NCBI GenBank assembly: GCA_050250875.1
Contig: JBFWNV010000001.1
Coordinates: 1,922,001 to 1,986,000 of the forward strand
Length of the DNA stretch: 64,000 nucleotides
Direction of reading: 5' to 3'
DNA from: CAWAYR01 sp050250875
Lineage (GTDB): Bacteria > Acidobacteriota > Vicinamibacteria > Vicinamibacterales > UBA2999
The notes below the pieces were generated by a model. That model was not told where the DNA came from, ran no database searches, and saw only the letters and a list, made by a program, of their open reading frames with translations. Shown piece by piece: positions 17,855-26,246 of this stretch (within the stretch, counting starts at the first letter, position 1; the number at the start of each line of letters is the position of its first letter). The position numbers and the translations under genes were made by a program.

Positions 17855-19497
17855 TACAGGACTCGCTCCGGCCGTCGATGCGGCGCGGGCTGGCCGGCGC
17901 GCTCGCCTTGCTGGCCGTGGCCAGCGTGCCGTATCTCGTCGGCTTCCTCCGCACGCCCGACGAGCGCGTCTACACCGGCCTGCTCGTCGACGTGCCCGAC
18001 CACGCGCAGTACTGGTCGTGGGTCACTGCGTCGCGCCAGGGGCTGTTCATCCCCAACACGATGACACCCGAACCCAACGCCGCGGCCTTTCTCAACCCGA
18101 TGATGTGGATGCTGGCGCAGGTCCAGACGCTGTTCGGGCTGTCGTTCGCGGCGCTCTTCCAGTGGTGGCGCGTCGCCGCCGCGCTCGTCGTCGGCCCGGC
18201 CCTGGCGGTCATCACCCTGCGGCTGTCACGCTCGGCCGACCAGGCCCGGATCGCCTTCTGGATCGCCCTGGCCGGCGGCGGCCTCGGCTGGATCCTGGTC
18301 GGCGCGAAGTACGCCCTCGGCCTCGCCGACGCGCCGTTCCCGCACGCCATCTACACCTTCGAACCCAACACCTGGTTCGGGCTGCTCGGCTATCCCTACC
18401 TGCCGCTGGCACAGGGCTTCATGTGCGTGGCGCTCGTCGGCGCCTTCCGCGTCCACACCGCGCCGTCGCCGGCGGCCTGGCTGGCCTGCGCGCTCGGCGC
18501 GCTCTTCGTGGCGCTGCTGCACGCCTACGATCTGGTCGTCGTCTACGCCGTCGTCGGCGCGTTCTGGATCGTCGAGCTGGTGCGCGGCCGGGCGATTCCG
18601 TGGCGCTTGTCGTGGGCGATCGTCCTCATCCTGGCGTGCTCCGCGCCGCTGGCCGCCTACTATCAGTACCTGACGTCGGCTGACCCGCTCTGGCGCTCGA
18701 TCCTGACCCAGTACGCCAACGCCGGCGTGTGGACGCCGCCGCCGCCCCTCCTGGTCATCCTGCTCGGGGCGCCGCTGGTGCTCGCCGCGGGGCGGCTGCG
18801 GGGCCTCGACTGGCAGCACCCGGGAACGCGGTTCGCCGCCTGCTGGGCGCTCATCGGCGTCGTCATCATCTACGTGCCGACGGTGTTCCAGATCAAGCTG
18901 CTGGCGGCGCTGCAGGTGCCGCTGGCGATCCTGGCCGCCGACCTGTGGTGCACGCGGCTCGGCCCGGCGATCGCGGCGCTGACGGCCCGCCGGCTCGGCG
19001 TCCGGGCGGCGTCGTGGGCGCCGGCGTGCGTGCTCGCCGCGCTGATCCTGCCCACCAACCTCTATCTGGTCGCCTGGCGGCTGATCGAGCTGCGCCGGCC
19101 AGGGTCGGACCTGTATGTCACCGCCGACGAGCACGCCGCGCTCGACACGCTGGCCGCGACCACCGGGCCCGGCGACGTCGCCCTCGCGGTCGAGTCCGTG
19201 GGACGATGGGTGCCGAACCAGGGCCGCACGCGGGCGTTCCTGGCGCACTGGGCGATGACCAACCACTACCTCGATCGGCGCGACCTGGTCGCCCGCTTCT
19301 TCTCGGCGGAGGTCGACGACGCGTGGCGCCAGCGCCTGCTCGCCGACCACGGCGTCACCTACGTCATCTGGACCGACCGCGGCCGCGAGGCCGGCGGCAC
19401 CTACAGGCCGGCGGCGTCGGCCCTGTTCGAGCCGATCCACGTGACCCCCACCGCCGGCCTCTTCAAGGTGCGCCAGCCGGCGGCGCCCGCACGGTGA
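17851..19497 (+). CDS. Polytopic membrane protein, GT-C glycosyltransferase-like
   Basis: This 548-residue protein has about ten membrane helices and a soluble C-terminal part from near residue 420. The first loop after helix 1 has acidic residues (DERVYTGLLVDVPDHAQYWSW), the position where GT-C enzymes keep a catalytic Asp/Glu. No family-specific signature was recognised, so the assignment to lipid-linked sugar transfer is an inference from topology and position among glycosyltransferases. The GTG at 17851 overlaps the preceding stop; an ATG at 17878 is possible. The acyltransferase gene follows after 7 bases. Confidence 0.7.
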   Translation: MIQDSLRPSMRRGLAGALALLAVASVPYLVGFLRTPDERVYTGLLVDVPDHAQYWSWVTASRQGLFIPNTMTPEPNAAAFLNPMMWMLAQVQTLFGLSFAALFQWWRVAAALVVGPALAVITLRLSRSADQARIAFWIALAGGGLGWILVGAKYALGLADAPFPHAIYTFEPNTWFGLLGYPYLPLAQGFMCVALVGAFRVHTAPSPAAWLACALGALFVALLHAYDLVVVYAVVGAFWIVELVRGRAIPWRLSWAIVLILACSAPLAAYYQYLTSADPLWRSILTQYANAGVWTPPPPLLVILLGAPLVLAAGRLRGLDWQHPGTRFAACWALIGVVIIYVPTVFQIKLLAALQVPLAILAADLWCTRLGPAIAALTARRLGVRAASWAPACVLAALILPTNLYLVAWRLIELRRPGSDLYVTADEHAALDTLAATTGPGDVALAVESVGRWVPNQGRTRAFLAHWAMTNHYLDRRDLVARFFSAEVDDAWRQRLLADHGVTYVIWTDRGREAGGTYRPAASALFEPIHVTPTAGLFKVRQPAAPAR

Positions 19498-19504
19498 GCG
19501 GCGG

Positions 19505-20257
19505 ATGCTCCGCGAACTGGGCTTCTATCTGAGTCAGCGCAGCCGCAGCCCCTGGCACTACGTAGCCGGGGAGGCGCTGCAGGGCCTGGTCGGCTGGGTG
19601 CCGAGCCTGGTCGGCATCGGCCTGCGCGGCGTGCTCTACAAGCTGTTCCTCAAGTCGGCCGGCGTGCCGGCGATCGAGGATCACGTGCGGCTCGTGCGCG
19701 CCGAGGACATCACGCTCGGCGCCAGGGTCTACCTCGATCACGGCGTCTACCTGCACGGCGGCCGCGGCGGTATCGCCATCGGCGACGAGTCGTGGCTGAT
19801 GAGCGGCTGCCGGCTGCACGTCTTCAATTTCCGCAACATCCCGCACGCCGGGATCCGCATCGGGAAGCACACCTTCCTCGGGGAGGAGACGCTGATGCGG
19901 GCCCAGGGCGGCATCACCATCGGCGACCGCGTGCTCTTCGGCCCGCGCGTGCAGGTGCTCGCCGTCAATCACGTGATGAGCGATCCGGACCGGCCGATCA
20001 TGGACCAGGGGATCACGGCGGTCGGCATCCGCATCGAGGACGGTGCCTGGATCGGCGCCGGCGCGATCGTGCTCGATGGCGTCACGGTGGGGAAGCACGC
20101 GGTCGTCGGCGCCGGTGCGGTCGTGACCAGCGACATTCCGCCGCATGCCCTGGCCGTCGGCGCCCCCGCCCGCGTGATCCGCGACATGAAGACCAACCCG
20201 CCGCCGCGGCCCGACGTGCCGATCTACTTCGGCGGGATGGATGATTTGCAGAGCTAG
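19505..20257 (+). CDS. Acyltransferase with left-handed beta-helix (hexapeptide) fold
   Basis: This 250-residue protein has an amphipathic N-terminus followed by hexapeptide repeats ([LIV]-G-x4), such as ITLGARVYLDHGVYLHG, GITIGDRVLFGPRVQVLAV and GAWIGAGAIVLDGVTVGKHA, ending in VVGAGAVVTSDIPPHALAVG. The His in VLAVNHVM matches the catalytic base region of sugar O-acetyltransferases. It probably acetylates a sugar of the exopolysaccharide in the cytosol. It ends the plus-strand unit 15363-20257; a heptameric repeat follows directly after the stop. Confidence 0.87.
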   Translation: MLRELGFYLSQRSRSPWHYVAGEALQGLVGWVPSLVGIGLRGVLYKLFLKSAGVPAIEDHVRLVRAEDITLGARVYLDHGVYLHGGRGGIAIGDESWLMSGCRLHVFNFRNIPHAGIRIGKHTFLGEETLMRAQGGITIGDRVLFGPRVQVLAVNHVMSDPDRPIMDQGITAVGIRIEDGAWIGAGAIVLDGVTVGKHAVVGAGAVVTSDIPPHALAVGAPARVIRDMKTNPPPRPDVPIYFGGMDDLQS

Positions 20258-20303
20258 CCGAGCCCCGGCTGTTCAGTCCCGAGTCCCGAGTCCCGAGCCC
20301 CGG
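20258..20303 (+). repeat. Heptameric repeat (GTCCCGA/GAGCCCC) between convergent genes
   Basis: After the acyltransferase stop come GAGCCCCGG and then GTCCCGA repeated three times, ending in GAGCCCCGG, up to the end of the convergent gene at 20304. It belongs to the 7-bp-unit family found at several gene ends in this window and may act as a transcription barrier. Confidence 0.7.
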
Positions 20304-21671
20304 TCAGTTCGGCGCGTGCACGCCCTTCCCCCCGTACCACCGGTCTTTCCCGAAGGCCCGTGACTCGAAGGGAAACACGCGTCCGCCGACACTGATGACG
20401 CCGGCGTCGTTGCGCGTGCGGTTGTCGACGGCGGCGATGTACTGGGCGATCGCGCCGGGAAACGGCCGCAGGCTGGCCTGGCCGCCGAACGGGTCGGTGT
20501 ACCAGGTGGTGGGGTTCCCCGCGTTCACGATCGTCGTCTGGTTGAAGTAGAACTCCCGCTTCACGCCGTCGAAGGGCGAGCGTGGGTCGTCCCAGGCGAT
20601 CCGCGCGTCCCCGGGCAGGCGGGCGCATTCCCCGCCGGCGGCGCGGCGCGCCCCGACGCTGGCGTAGCACAGATCGATGGTCCGGCCGAGCTGCGCGCTG
20701 ACGTCACCGGCGGCGCGTTCGAGCGCGACCGTCTCCGGTGTGCGCACCGGCCAGTGGAAGCGCGCCGGCAGGAACACCGCGAAATGCGGATCGAAATACG
20801 CCAGCGCCTCGCGCGCCCCCGAGCGCCGCAGGTAGTTGGCCGAGATCCAGTCCTCGTAGAGTCCCGCCGAGTAGTCCGAGCCCTGCCCGGGGGCCACGAG
20901 GACCGCCGTCGCGACCCGCCCGATCGTCGGAATCGAGCGCAGGCCATTTCCGGCCGGCGACCGCGTCGGAGCCGCCGGCCCGACCTTCACGAACGCGAAG
21001 CCGCCGGCGACGCCGCCCTCCGAGAAGCCGCCCGGCTCGCCGAACTGCACCATGGTGTAGGCGATCAGCTTGGTGCCGACGCGGCCGTCGGCGCGATCCC
21101 GGCACTGCGCGGCGTAGAGCAGCTCGTGGAGGTTGTTGGTGAAGGCATCGGGACTGTGGGTCCCCTGGTGAATCTTCATCAGGAAGTCGCAGCGGATCGC
21201 CAGCGCGCGCCGGTTGGCGCCGCCGTTGGTGACCGACTCGAAGACCTCGACGTCGTTCTCCCACTCGATCTTGTGCCCGACGTGATCCTCGTGCCGCCGG
21301 CCGTCGCCGATGCGCCGCCCGCCGTTGTACTCATCGAGCCGCTCGTTGGCGAAGCCGAAGAGCACGCCGCCGTACTGGGTGTCGACGTCGGCGAACAGCG
21401 CCGAGCCGCGCGGGTCGCGGCCGTGCTCGTGCCCGAAGGTGCACGGCGCGCCCCGCTCGACCCCTTCGGGTGGATGCCAGGTCGGGTAGCGCTTGCCGTC
21501 GCGGCCGACGACCGAGAACGCGTCGTGATACGCGGCCGAGCACGTGTCGTGCACCGGGTGCGGCTGCCAGAGCCCGATGGCATGACTGTCGGCGGTGCGG
21601 GCCGCCGGCGGCGCGCCGCCGGCAACGGCGGCGGCGACGGCCAGGACGGCGGCGAAGACGCGACCGGACAT
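20304..21671 (-). CDS. Secreted protein of unknown function
   Basis: This 455-residue protein has a Sec-type signal peptide (VFAAVLAVAAAVAGG, cleavage near residue 20-26). The mature part is rich in aromatic, His and acidic residues, including CTFGHEHGRDPRGS and GRRHEDHVGHKIEWENDVEVFE, which could bind a metal. Five or more Cys residues suggest periplasmic or extracellular disulfides. I do not recognise a family or a catalytic motif. It sits inside the polysaccharide region but on the opposite strand to its flanks. A TAGGAT hexamer (21678-21683) lies 6 bases before the ATG, consistent with a leaderless transcript. Confidence 0.8.
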   Translation of the reverse strand: MSGRVFAAVLAVAAAVAGGAPPAARTADSHAIGLWQPHPVHDTCSAAYHDAFSVVGRDGKRYPTWHPPEGVERGAPCTFGHEHGRDPRGSALFADVDTQYGGVLFGFANERLDEYNGGRRIGDGRRHEDHVGHKIEWENDVEVFESVTNGGANRRALAIRCDFLMKIHQGTHSPDAFTNNLHELLYAAQCRDRADGRVGTKLIAYTMVQFGEPGGFSEGGVAGGFAFVKVGPAAPTRSPAGNGLRSIPTIGRVATAVLVAPGQGSDYSAGLYEDWISANYLRRSGAREALAYFDPHFAVFLPARFHWPVRTPETVALERAAGDVSAQLGRTIDLCYASVGARRAAGGECARLPGDARIAWDDPRSPFDGVKREFYFNQTTIVNAGNPTTWYTDPFGGQASLRPFPGAIAQYIAAVDNRTRNDAGVISVGGRVFPFESRAFGKDRWYGGKGVHAPN

Positions 21672-21695
21672 GTCCCCATCCTATCGAAAGCCGCG

Positions 21696-21710
21696 GCCCC
21701 CGCCGGGGGC
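21696..21710. other. Short perfect hairpin in a divergent intergenic region
   Basis: GCCCCC and GGGGGC face each other across a 3-base loop, between the divergent starts at 21671 and 21753. There is no T-run, so a terminator is unlikely; an operator or chance GC-rich palindrome is possible. Confidence 0.35.
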
Positions 21711-21752
21711 TGACCGGCGCACCGGGAATGCCCGATACTCAGACTGCGCCCG

Positions 21753-22967
21753 ATGCGCATCCTGTTCCTCACCGAGACCGTGCCGTATCCGCTCGACTCG
21801 GGCGGCCGGATCAAGACCTTCCACACCTTGCGCATGCTGGCCGGCCCGCACGAGGTGCGGCTGCACGCCTTCATCCGCGACGACGCCCAGCGCGCGCACC
21901 GCGCGCGGCTGGAGGCCCTCGGGGTGCCGACCACGCTGCACCTGGTGCCGCGCTCGGCGGCGCGTGAGGCCTGGTTCGCGCTGCGCAGCCTGGCGGGCGC
22001 GCCGTATTCCGTCGGCCGGCACTTCGACGCCGCGGCGTTCGCGGCGATGCGGACCGAGGCCGCGGCGTGGCCGCCCGACCTCGTGTACTGCGACCACCTG
22101 AGCATGGGCGAGTACGCCACGCGGCTCGACCGGCCGATCGTCTACGACGCCCACAACGTCGAGTTCGAGATTCTGCGGCGTTTCGCCTCGACCCGGCCCG
22201 ACCCGCTGACGCGGGCCGCCGCCGCCGTCGAGTGGCGCCGGGTGCGGCGCTACGAGGCGGCGGTCTGCCGGCGCAGCCGGCTGGTGTTCGTGGTCAGCGA
22301 GGTCGATCGGCGGGCGCTCACCGAGCTGTCGGGCAGCCGGGCGCCCTTCGTCGAGCTGCCGATTGCCGTCGATGCCGCCGGCACCGCGCCGATCGCCACG
22401 CTCACCACCGCGCCACGGCTGCTGTTCCTCGGCGGCCTCCATTGGCCGCCCAATGCCGATGCCCTGGCCACGTTCGTGCGCGACATGTGGCCGCTGGTGC
22501 GGGCGACCCGGCCCGACGCCACGCTGACGTCGGTGGGTCGCGACGACAGCGCCGTGGCCGAGGAGTGCCGACGGACTCCCGGCGTGCGGCTCACCGGCTG
22601 GGTGCCCGAAATCGACCCGTTCGTGCAGGAGAGCCGGGTGCTGGTGGTGCCGATGCGCGCCGGCAGCGGCATGCGCGTGAAGATCCTGGAAGCCATGGCG
22701 CGGGGACTGCCGGTGGTGTCGACAACGGTCGGCTGCGAGGGCATCGGCGTGGTGCCGGGCGAGCACCTGCTGCTGGCCGATACTCCCGACGCCTTCGCCG
22801 CGGCGGTGCTGCGCGTTCTCGGCGACGACGCGCTGGCCGCGACCCTGGCCCGGAACTCGCGGGCGCTGGTCATGGCCCGCTATGACGTCTCGGCGGTGCG
22901 GGCCGCCGTCCTGGCGGCCATCGATGTCGCCGGCGCGAAGTCTGGTCCGGCGCAGAAAGGGGTCTGA
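21753..22967 (+). CDS. Glycosyltransferase family 4 protein
   Basis: This 404-residue GT-B enzyme begins MRILFLTETVPYPLDSGGRI. It has IVYDAHNVEFEILRRFA in the acceptor domain, LLFLGGLHWPPNADALATF at the inter-domain loop and GSGMRVKILEAMARGLPVVS with TTVGCEGI in the donor domain. This pattern matches the TIGR03087-like sugar transferases. It is monocistronic, with the secreted protein diverging upstream. The last codons and stop lie within a 15-base palindrome (22957-22971), so the palindrome is both coding and terminal. Confidence 0.9.
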   Translation: MRILFLTETVPYPLDSGGRIKTFHTLRMLAGPHEVRLHAFIRDDAQRAHRARLEALGVPTTLHLVPRSAAREAWFALRSLAGAPYSVGRHFDAAAFAAMRTEAAAWPPDLVYCDHLSMGEYATRLDRPIVYDAHNVEFEILRRFASTRPDPLTRAAAAVEWRRVRRYEAAVCRRSRLVFVVSEVDRRALTELSGSRAPFVELPIAVDAAGTAPIATLTTAPRLLFLGGLHWPPNADALATFVRDMWPLVRATRPDATLTSVGRDDSAVAEECRRTPGVRLTGWVPEIDPFVQESRVLVVPMRAGSGMRVKILEAMARGLPVVSTTVGCEGIGVVPGEHLLLADTPDAFAAAVLRVLGDDALAATLARNSRALVMARYDVSAVRAAVLAAIDVAGAKSGPAQKGV

Positions 22968-23004
22968 CCCCTCTCTGGCCCTGCCTCGAAAGGGGTCAGA
23001 CCCC
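22956..23004. repeat. Pair of inverted REP-like palindromes (GGGGTCTGACCCC type)
   Basis: AAAGGGGTCTGACCCCT at 22956-22972 and AAAGGGGTCAGACCCC at 22989-23004 are near-perfect palindromes and reverse complements of each other. The words AAGTCTGGTCC at 22938-22948 and 23025-23035 form a further repeat around them. The layout resembles REP/BIME elements. No REP-associated transposase is seen in the window. The remainder of the gap to 23191 shows only the promoter-like element at 23161-23176. Confidence 0.65.
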
Positions 23005-23160
23005 GCTACAACTCTGCGGGCGTCAAGTCTGGTCCTCGGCAGACATTTGTATCGATTGACCGCGAGAAGAGGCGGCCGGACGATGACCATACCGGTGATA
23101 TTTCGAGCAGATCGGGCGATCCAGGGCTGATGGCGGGAGTACGGTTGAGGAGCCCGGCCG

Positions 23161-23176
23161 GGGTACGCCGTTTGCA
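23161..23176 (+). promoter_or_regulatory. Putative sigma-54 (-24/-12) promoter
   Basis: GGGTACG, four bases, then TTGCA matches TGGCACG-N4-TTGCW at 5 of 7 and 5 of 5 positions. It closely resembles the element at 15321-15336. Transcription would begin near 23187, just before the glycosyltransferase at 23192. Confidence 0.4.
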
Positions 23177-23191
23177 CCGCTGCCAGCCGTC

Positions 23192-24406
23192 ATGATCGCA
23201 TTTGCCGCCAGTTCGGCCTCCGGTTCCACCATGCATACGGGCCTGTCCATCTGCATTCCGGTCTACAACGAACGCGACGCCATCGCCGAGACGCTCAAGC
23301 GCTGTCTGGCGCTCAAACCCGACCTGGAACGTGTCGGCGTGAACGAGCTCGAGGTCATCGCGGTCGACGACGGGTCCAAAGACGGCTCGGCCGAGGCCAT
23401 CGCCGCGTTCCCGCAGGTGCGGCTCATCCGCCACCAGGTGAACCGCGGCTACGGCGCGGCCCTCAAGACCGGCTTCGCCGCCGCCTCGCACGAGCTGGTC
23501 GGCTTCCTCGACGGCGACGCCACCTATCCGCCCGAGCAGTTCCCGAACCTCGTGCGCGAGATCGTCGAAGACCGCGCCGACCTGGTCATCGGCTCGCGGC
23601 TGGCCGGCGCCGAGACCGAGATGCCGCTCATCCGCCGCATCGGCAACCTCTTCTTCGCGCGGTTGCTGACCATCATCGGCCGGGCGGCGGTGTCCGACTC
23701 GGCCAGCGGCATGCGCGTGTTCAGGAAGTCCACGCTCGAGCTGCTCTCGCCGCTGCCCGACGGCCTCAACCTCACGCCGGTGATGAGCACCCGCGCGGTG
23801 CACGAGCGGATCCGCGTCATCGAGCGCCCGATTCCCTACAGCGAACGTCAGGGCGAATCGAAGCTGAGCGTGGCCGGCGACGGCCTGCGGTTCCTCAGCA
23901 CCATCGTGTGGACCGCCCTCACCTACAATCCGGTGCGCATCCTCGGCCTGGCCGGCCTGGCCGGCATCGGCATCGCCCTGGCCGTGGCGCTCGGCTTGAT
24001 CGTCGCCCGTCTCGGCGGCACGGCTACCCTCGGCCCGGCCGGCGTGTTCGGTGTCTTCGCGGCGCTGGTGTTCGGCGTGGCCGGGGTCAGCGTGTTCGCG
24101 CTCGGCGCCGCCTTCAACTACCTGGTGTCGCTGTTCCACCGCCGTCCGATCCGCCAGGGCCTCTTCACGAAGCCGCTGTTCGCGACGCCGATCGAACGCT
24201 ACTTCCTGCCCGCCGGCCTGGTGGCGCTGGTAGCCGGCGTCGTGATGTCCGCGGTAAGCTTCGGGCTGTCCCTGAACGGCTGGCCGATTGAACGGCTGTG
24301 GCTGTATCTGTCGGGCAGCGCGCTCCTGATCCTCGTTGGGCTCCAGCTCGCCCTGTGGTGGCTCATCATGTCGGTGCTCGCCGAACTCAGCGGACGAGAG
24401 GCCTGA
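23192..24406 (+). CDS. Glycosyltransferase family 2 with C-terminal membrane helices
   Basis: This GT-A enzyme of the dolichyl-phosphate-mannose-synthase/ArnC type has 404 residues from ATG 23192. It starts LSICIPVYNERDAIAETL, has AVDDGSKDGSAEAI, the metal-binding region FLDGDATYPPEQF, and the acceptor segment YSERQGESKLSVAGDGLRF. Four hydrophobic helices occupy the last about 160 residues. It probably loads a sugar onto a polyprenyl phosphate at the inner membrane. An ATG at 23231 (MHTGLSICIPVYNE) is an equally plausible start, because neither has a Shine-Dalgarno sequence and the predicted transcript begins near 23187. The radical SAM gene follows 4 bases after the stop. Confidence 0.88.
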   Translation: MIAFAASSASGSTMHTGLSICIPVYNERDAIAETLKRCLALKPDLERVGVNELEVIAVDDGSKDGSAEAIAAFPQVRLIRHQVNRGYGAALKTGFAAASHELVGFLDGDATYPPEQFPNLVREIVEDRADLVIGSRLAGAETEMPLIRRIGNLFFARLLTIIGRAAVSDSASGMRVFRKSTLELLSPLPDGLNLTPVMSTRAVHERIRVIERPIPYSERQGESKLSVAGDGLRFLSTIVWTALTYNPVRILGLAGLAGIGIALAVALGLIVARLGGTATLGPAGVFGVFAALVFGVAGVSVFALGAAFNYLVSLFHRRPIRQGLFTKPLFATPIERYFLPAGLVALVAGVVMSAVSFGLSLNGWPIERLWLYLSGSALLILVGLQLALWWLIMSVLAELSGREA

Positions 24407-24409
24407 TCC

Positions 24410-26089
24410 GTGAGCGAGACCACTCCCACTCCCGCGCCCAAGGCGCCGCGCAACGTCGGCGAGAAGACCCGCACCATCGTCCTGCCGATGGCGCACCCCG
24501 ACACCGACGAGATGGCGCGCCAGTCGGCGGCGGCGCGTGGCGAGAAGAGCCACGTCGACGTCCTGCTGGTGAACCCGCCGACCCCCGACGGCGCCATCTG
24601 GATCCGCTCGCAGCACCGGGTCGGCCGGCGTTCGCGCGAGAACATGATCTGGCCGCAGGTGTCGCTGGCGCAGATGGCGGCGCTGCTGCAGCCGACCTAC
24701 AGCGTACGCGTCGTCGACGCCGTGGCCGAGCGGATGACCTGGGCAGAGTTCGAGGCCATCGTCCGCCAGGAGCGGCCCCGCTACTACGTCACCCAACTGA
24801 CCGCGCCGACGCTGCAGAACGACCTCTACGGCACCTTCCTGGCCAAGACGGTCGGTGCCGTGACGATGGCGTTCGGCACCCACATCACGCCGATGCCGCG
24901 TGAGACGCTGCGGCCGTATCCCTCGCTCGACTTCGGCCTGCGCGGCGAGCCGGATCTCACGCTGCGCGATCTGATCGATCACCTCGAGGGCAACCAGTTC
25001 TCACGGCCCGAGAACATCGAGACGCTGTTCAAGAAGCACGACGCCGCCTACGAAGCGAGGAAGTTCGGGATCGGCGAGAAGGACTACAGCTTCATGAAGG
25101 GGCTGGTGTGGCGCCAGCGCGGCGAAGTGGTGGTCAATCCGGATCGGCCGTTCATCGCCGATCTCGACGACCTGCCGATGCCGCGTTACGACCTGCTGCC
25201 GCTCGACAAGTACCGGATGCCGCTGCTCAAGGGGCCGTTCTGCTTCATCGTCACCAGCCGCGGCTGCCCGGCCGGCTGCACTTACTGCATCAAGCACGTC
25301 TCCTACGGGCCGACGATGCGGATGCGGTCGGCGAAGAAGCTGGTCGAGGAAATCAAGGAGCTCGGCCGCCTCGGCGTGCACAACATCCACATGTACGCCG
25401 ACCTGTTCACGGTGAACAAGGGCCAGGTCGTGGATCTGTGCAACGAGCTGCTCGCCCAGAACGTGAAGATCAAGTGGACCTGCAACAGCCGCGTCGATTT
25501 CGTCGATCAGGAGATGCTGCAGCTGATGGCGAAGTCGGGCTGCCACTTCATCTCGTGGGGCCTGGAATCGGGCAACAAGGAGATCCTCGCCCACGCCAAG
25601 AAGGGCGTCGATCCCGAGCGCGCCAAGCTGTCGCTGGCCTGGGCCCGCGCCGCCGGCATCCGCAACTGGGGCTACTTCATCATCGGGCTGCCCGGCGAGA
25701 CGGTGGAGACGATCAAGCAGACGATCGCCTTCTCGAAGTCGCTGCCGCTCGACATCGCGCTGTTCCACATCGCCGCGCCGTACCCGGGCACGCCGTTCTT
25801 CAAGGAAGTGGCCAGGAACGGCTGGTTCCGCGAAGGCGCCCGCTGGGAAGAGGTCGATATGGACGAGTCCACCGTCCTCGACTACCCGAATCTGCGCGCC
25901 GAGGAGCTCGAGTACTGGCAGAAGCGGGCCTTCCGCGAGTGGGCGATGCGGCCGGGACCGGCGCTGACCTACCTGAAGATGCTCCTGTCGGACATGTCCA
26001 CGCTCAAGTCGGCGCTCAACGTCGGCTGGCAGCACATCGGCTGGGCGCGCTCCGAGAACACGCGGCACGCCGCGGCGCAGCGCGGCTGA
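24410..26089 (+). CDS. B12-binding-domain radical SAM protein
   Basis: This 559-residue protein has an N-terminal cobalamin-binding-like Rossmann region (VDVLLVNPPTPDGAIW to about residue 200) and a radical SAM core with the cluster motif CPAGCTYC (CxxxCxxC) near residue 287. Later segments ISWGLESGNKEILAHAKKG and WGYFIIGLPGETVETIKQT are typical of the class. Members carry out methylation, ring changes or oxidative steps on unactivated carbons in lipid, sugar and pigment pathways. It lies 4 bases after the polyprenyl-phosphate glycosyltransferase, so a role in modifying a glycan or its lipid carrier is possible but unproven. The start is GTG. Confidence 0.9.
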   Translation: MSETTPTPAPKAPRNVGEKTRTIVLPMAHPDTDEMARQSAAARGEKSHVDVLLVNPPTPDGAIWIRSQHRVGRRSRENMIWPQVSLAQMAALLQPTYSVRVVDAVAERMTWAEFEAIVRQERPRYYVTQLTAPTLQNDLYGTFLAKTVGAVTMAFGTHITPMPRETLRPYPSLDFGLRGEPDLTLRDLIDHLEGNQFSRPENIETLFKKHDAAYEARKFGIGEKDYSFMKGLVWRQRGEVVVNPDRPFIADLDDLPMPRYDLLPLDKYRMPLLKGPFCFIVTSRGCPAGCTYCIKHVSYGPTMRMRSAKKLVEEIKELGRLGVHNIHMYADLFTVNKGQVVDLCNELLAQNVKIKWTCNSRVDFVDQEMLQLMAKSGCHFISWGLESGNKEILAHAKKGVDPERAKLSLAWARAAGIRNWGYFIIGLPGETVETIKQTIAFSKSLPLDIALFHIAAPYPGTPFFKEVARNGWFREGARWEEVDMDESTVLDYPNLRAEELEYWQKRAFREWAMRPGPALTYLKMLLSDMSTLKSALNVGWQHIGWARSENTRHAAAQRG

Positions 26090-26246
26090 ACCGCGGTACC
26101 GGCGTTTCCGAGGCGACGAGGATCGCCGTCGAGCAGGGGCCGGGCTCGCACGTTGTCTGGCTGGGGCCAGCTCGACCGAATCAACCGTATGGACAGCCGC
26201 TCGGGACTGGCGTATCGTCCGGCCCACAGGTGGTTGTGAGGACACG

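Noticed and set aside
21696..21710. Hairpin as a terminator
   Set aside because: It lies between divergent starts and has no T-run, so there is no transcript to end.
23006..24982. Long minus-strand ORF opposite the GT2 and radical SAM genes
   Set aside because: It is antisense to clear motifs on the plus strand and its product is His/Arg/Gly-rich without a recognisable fold.
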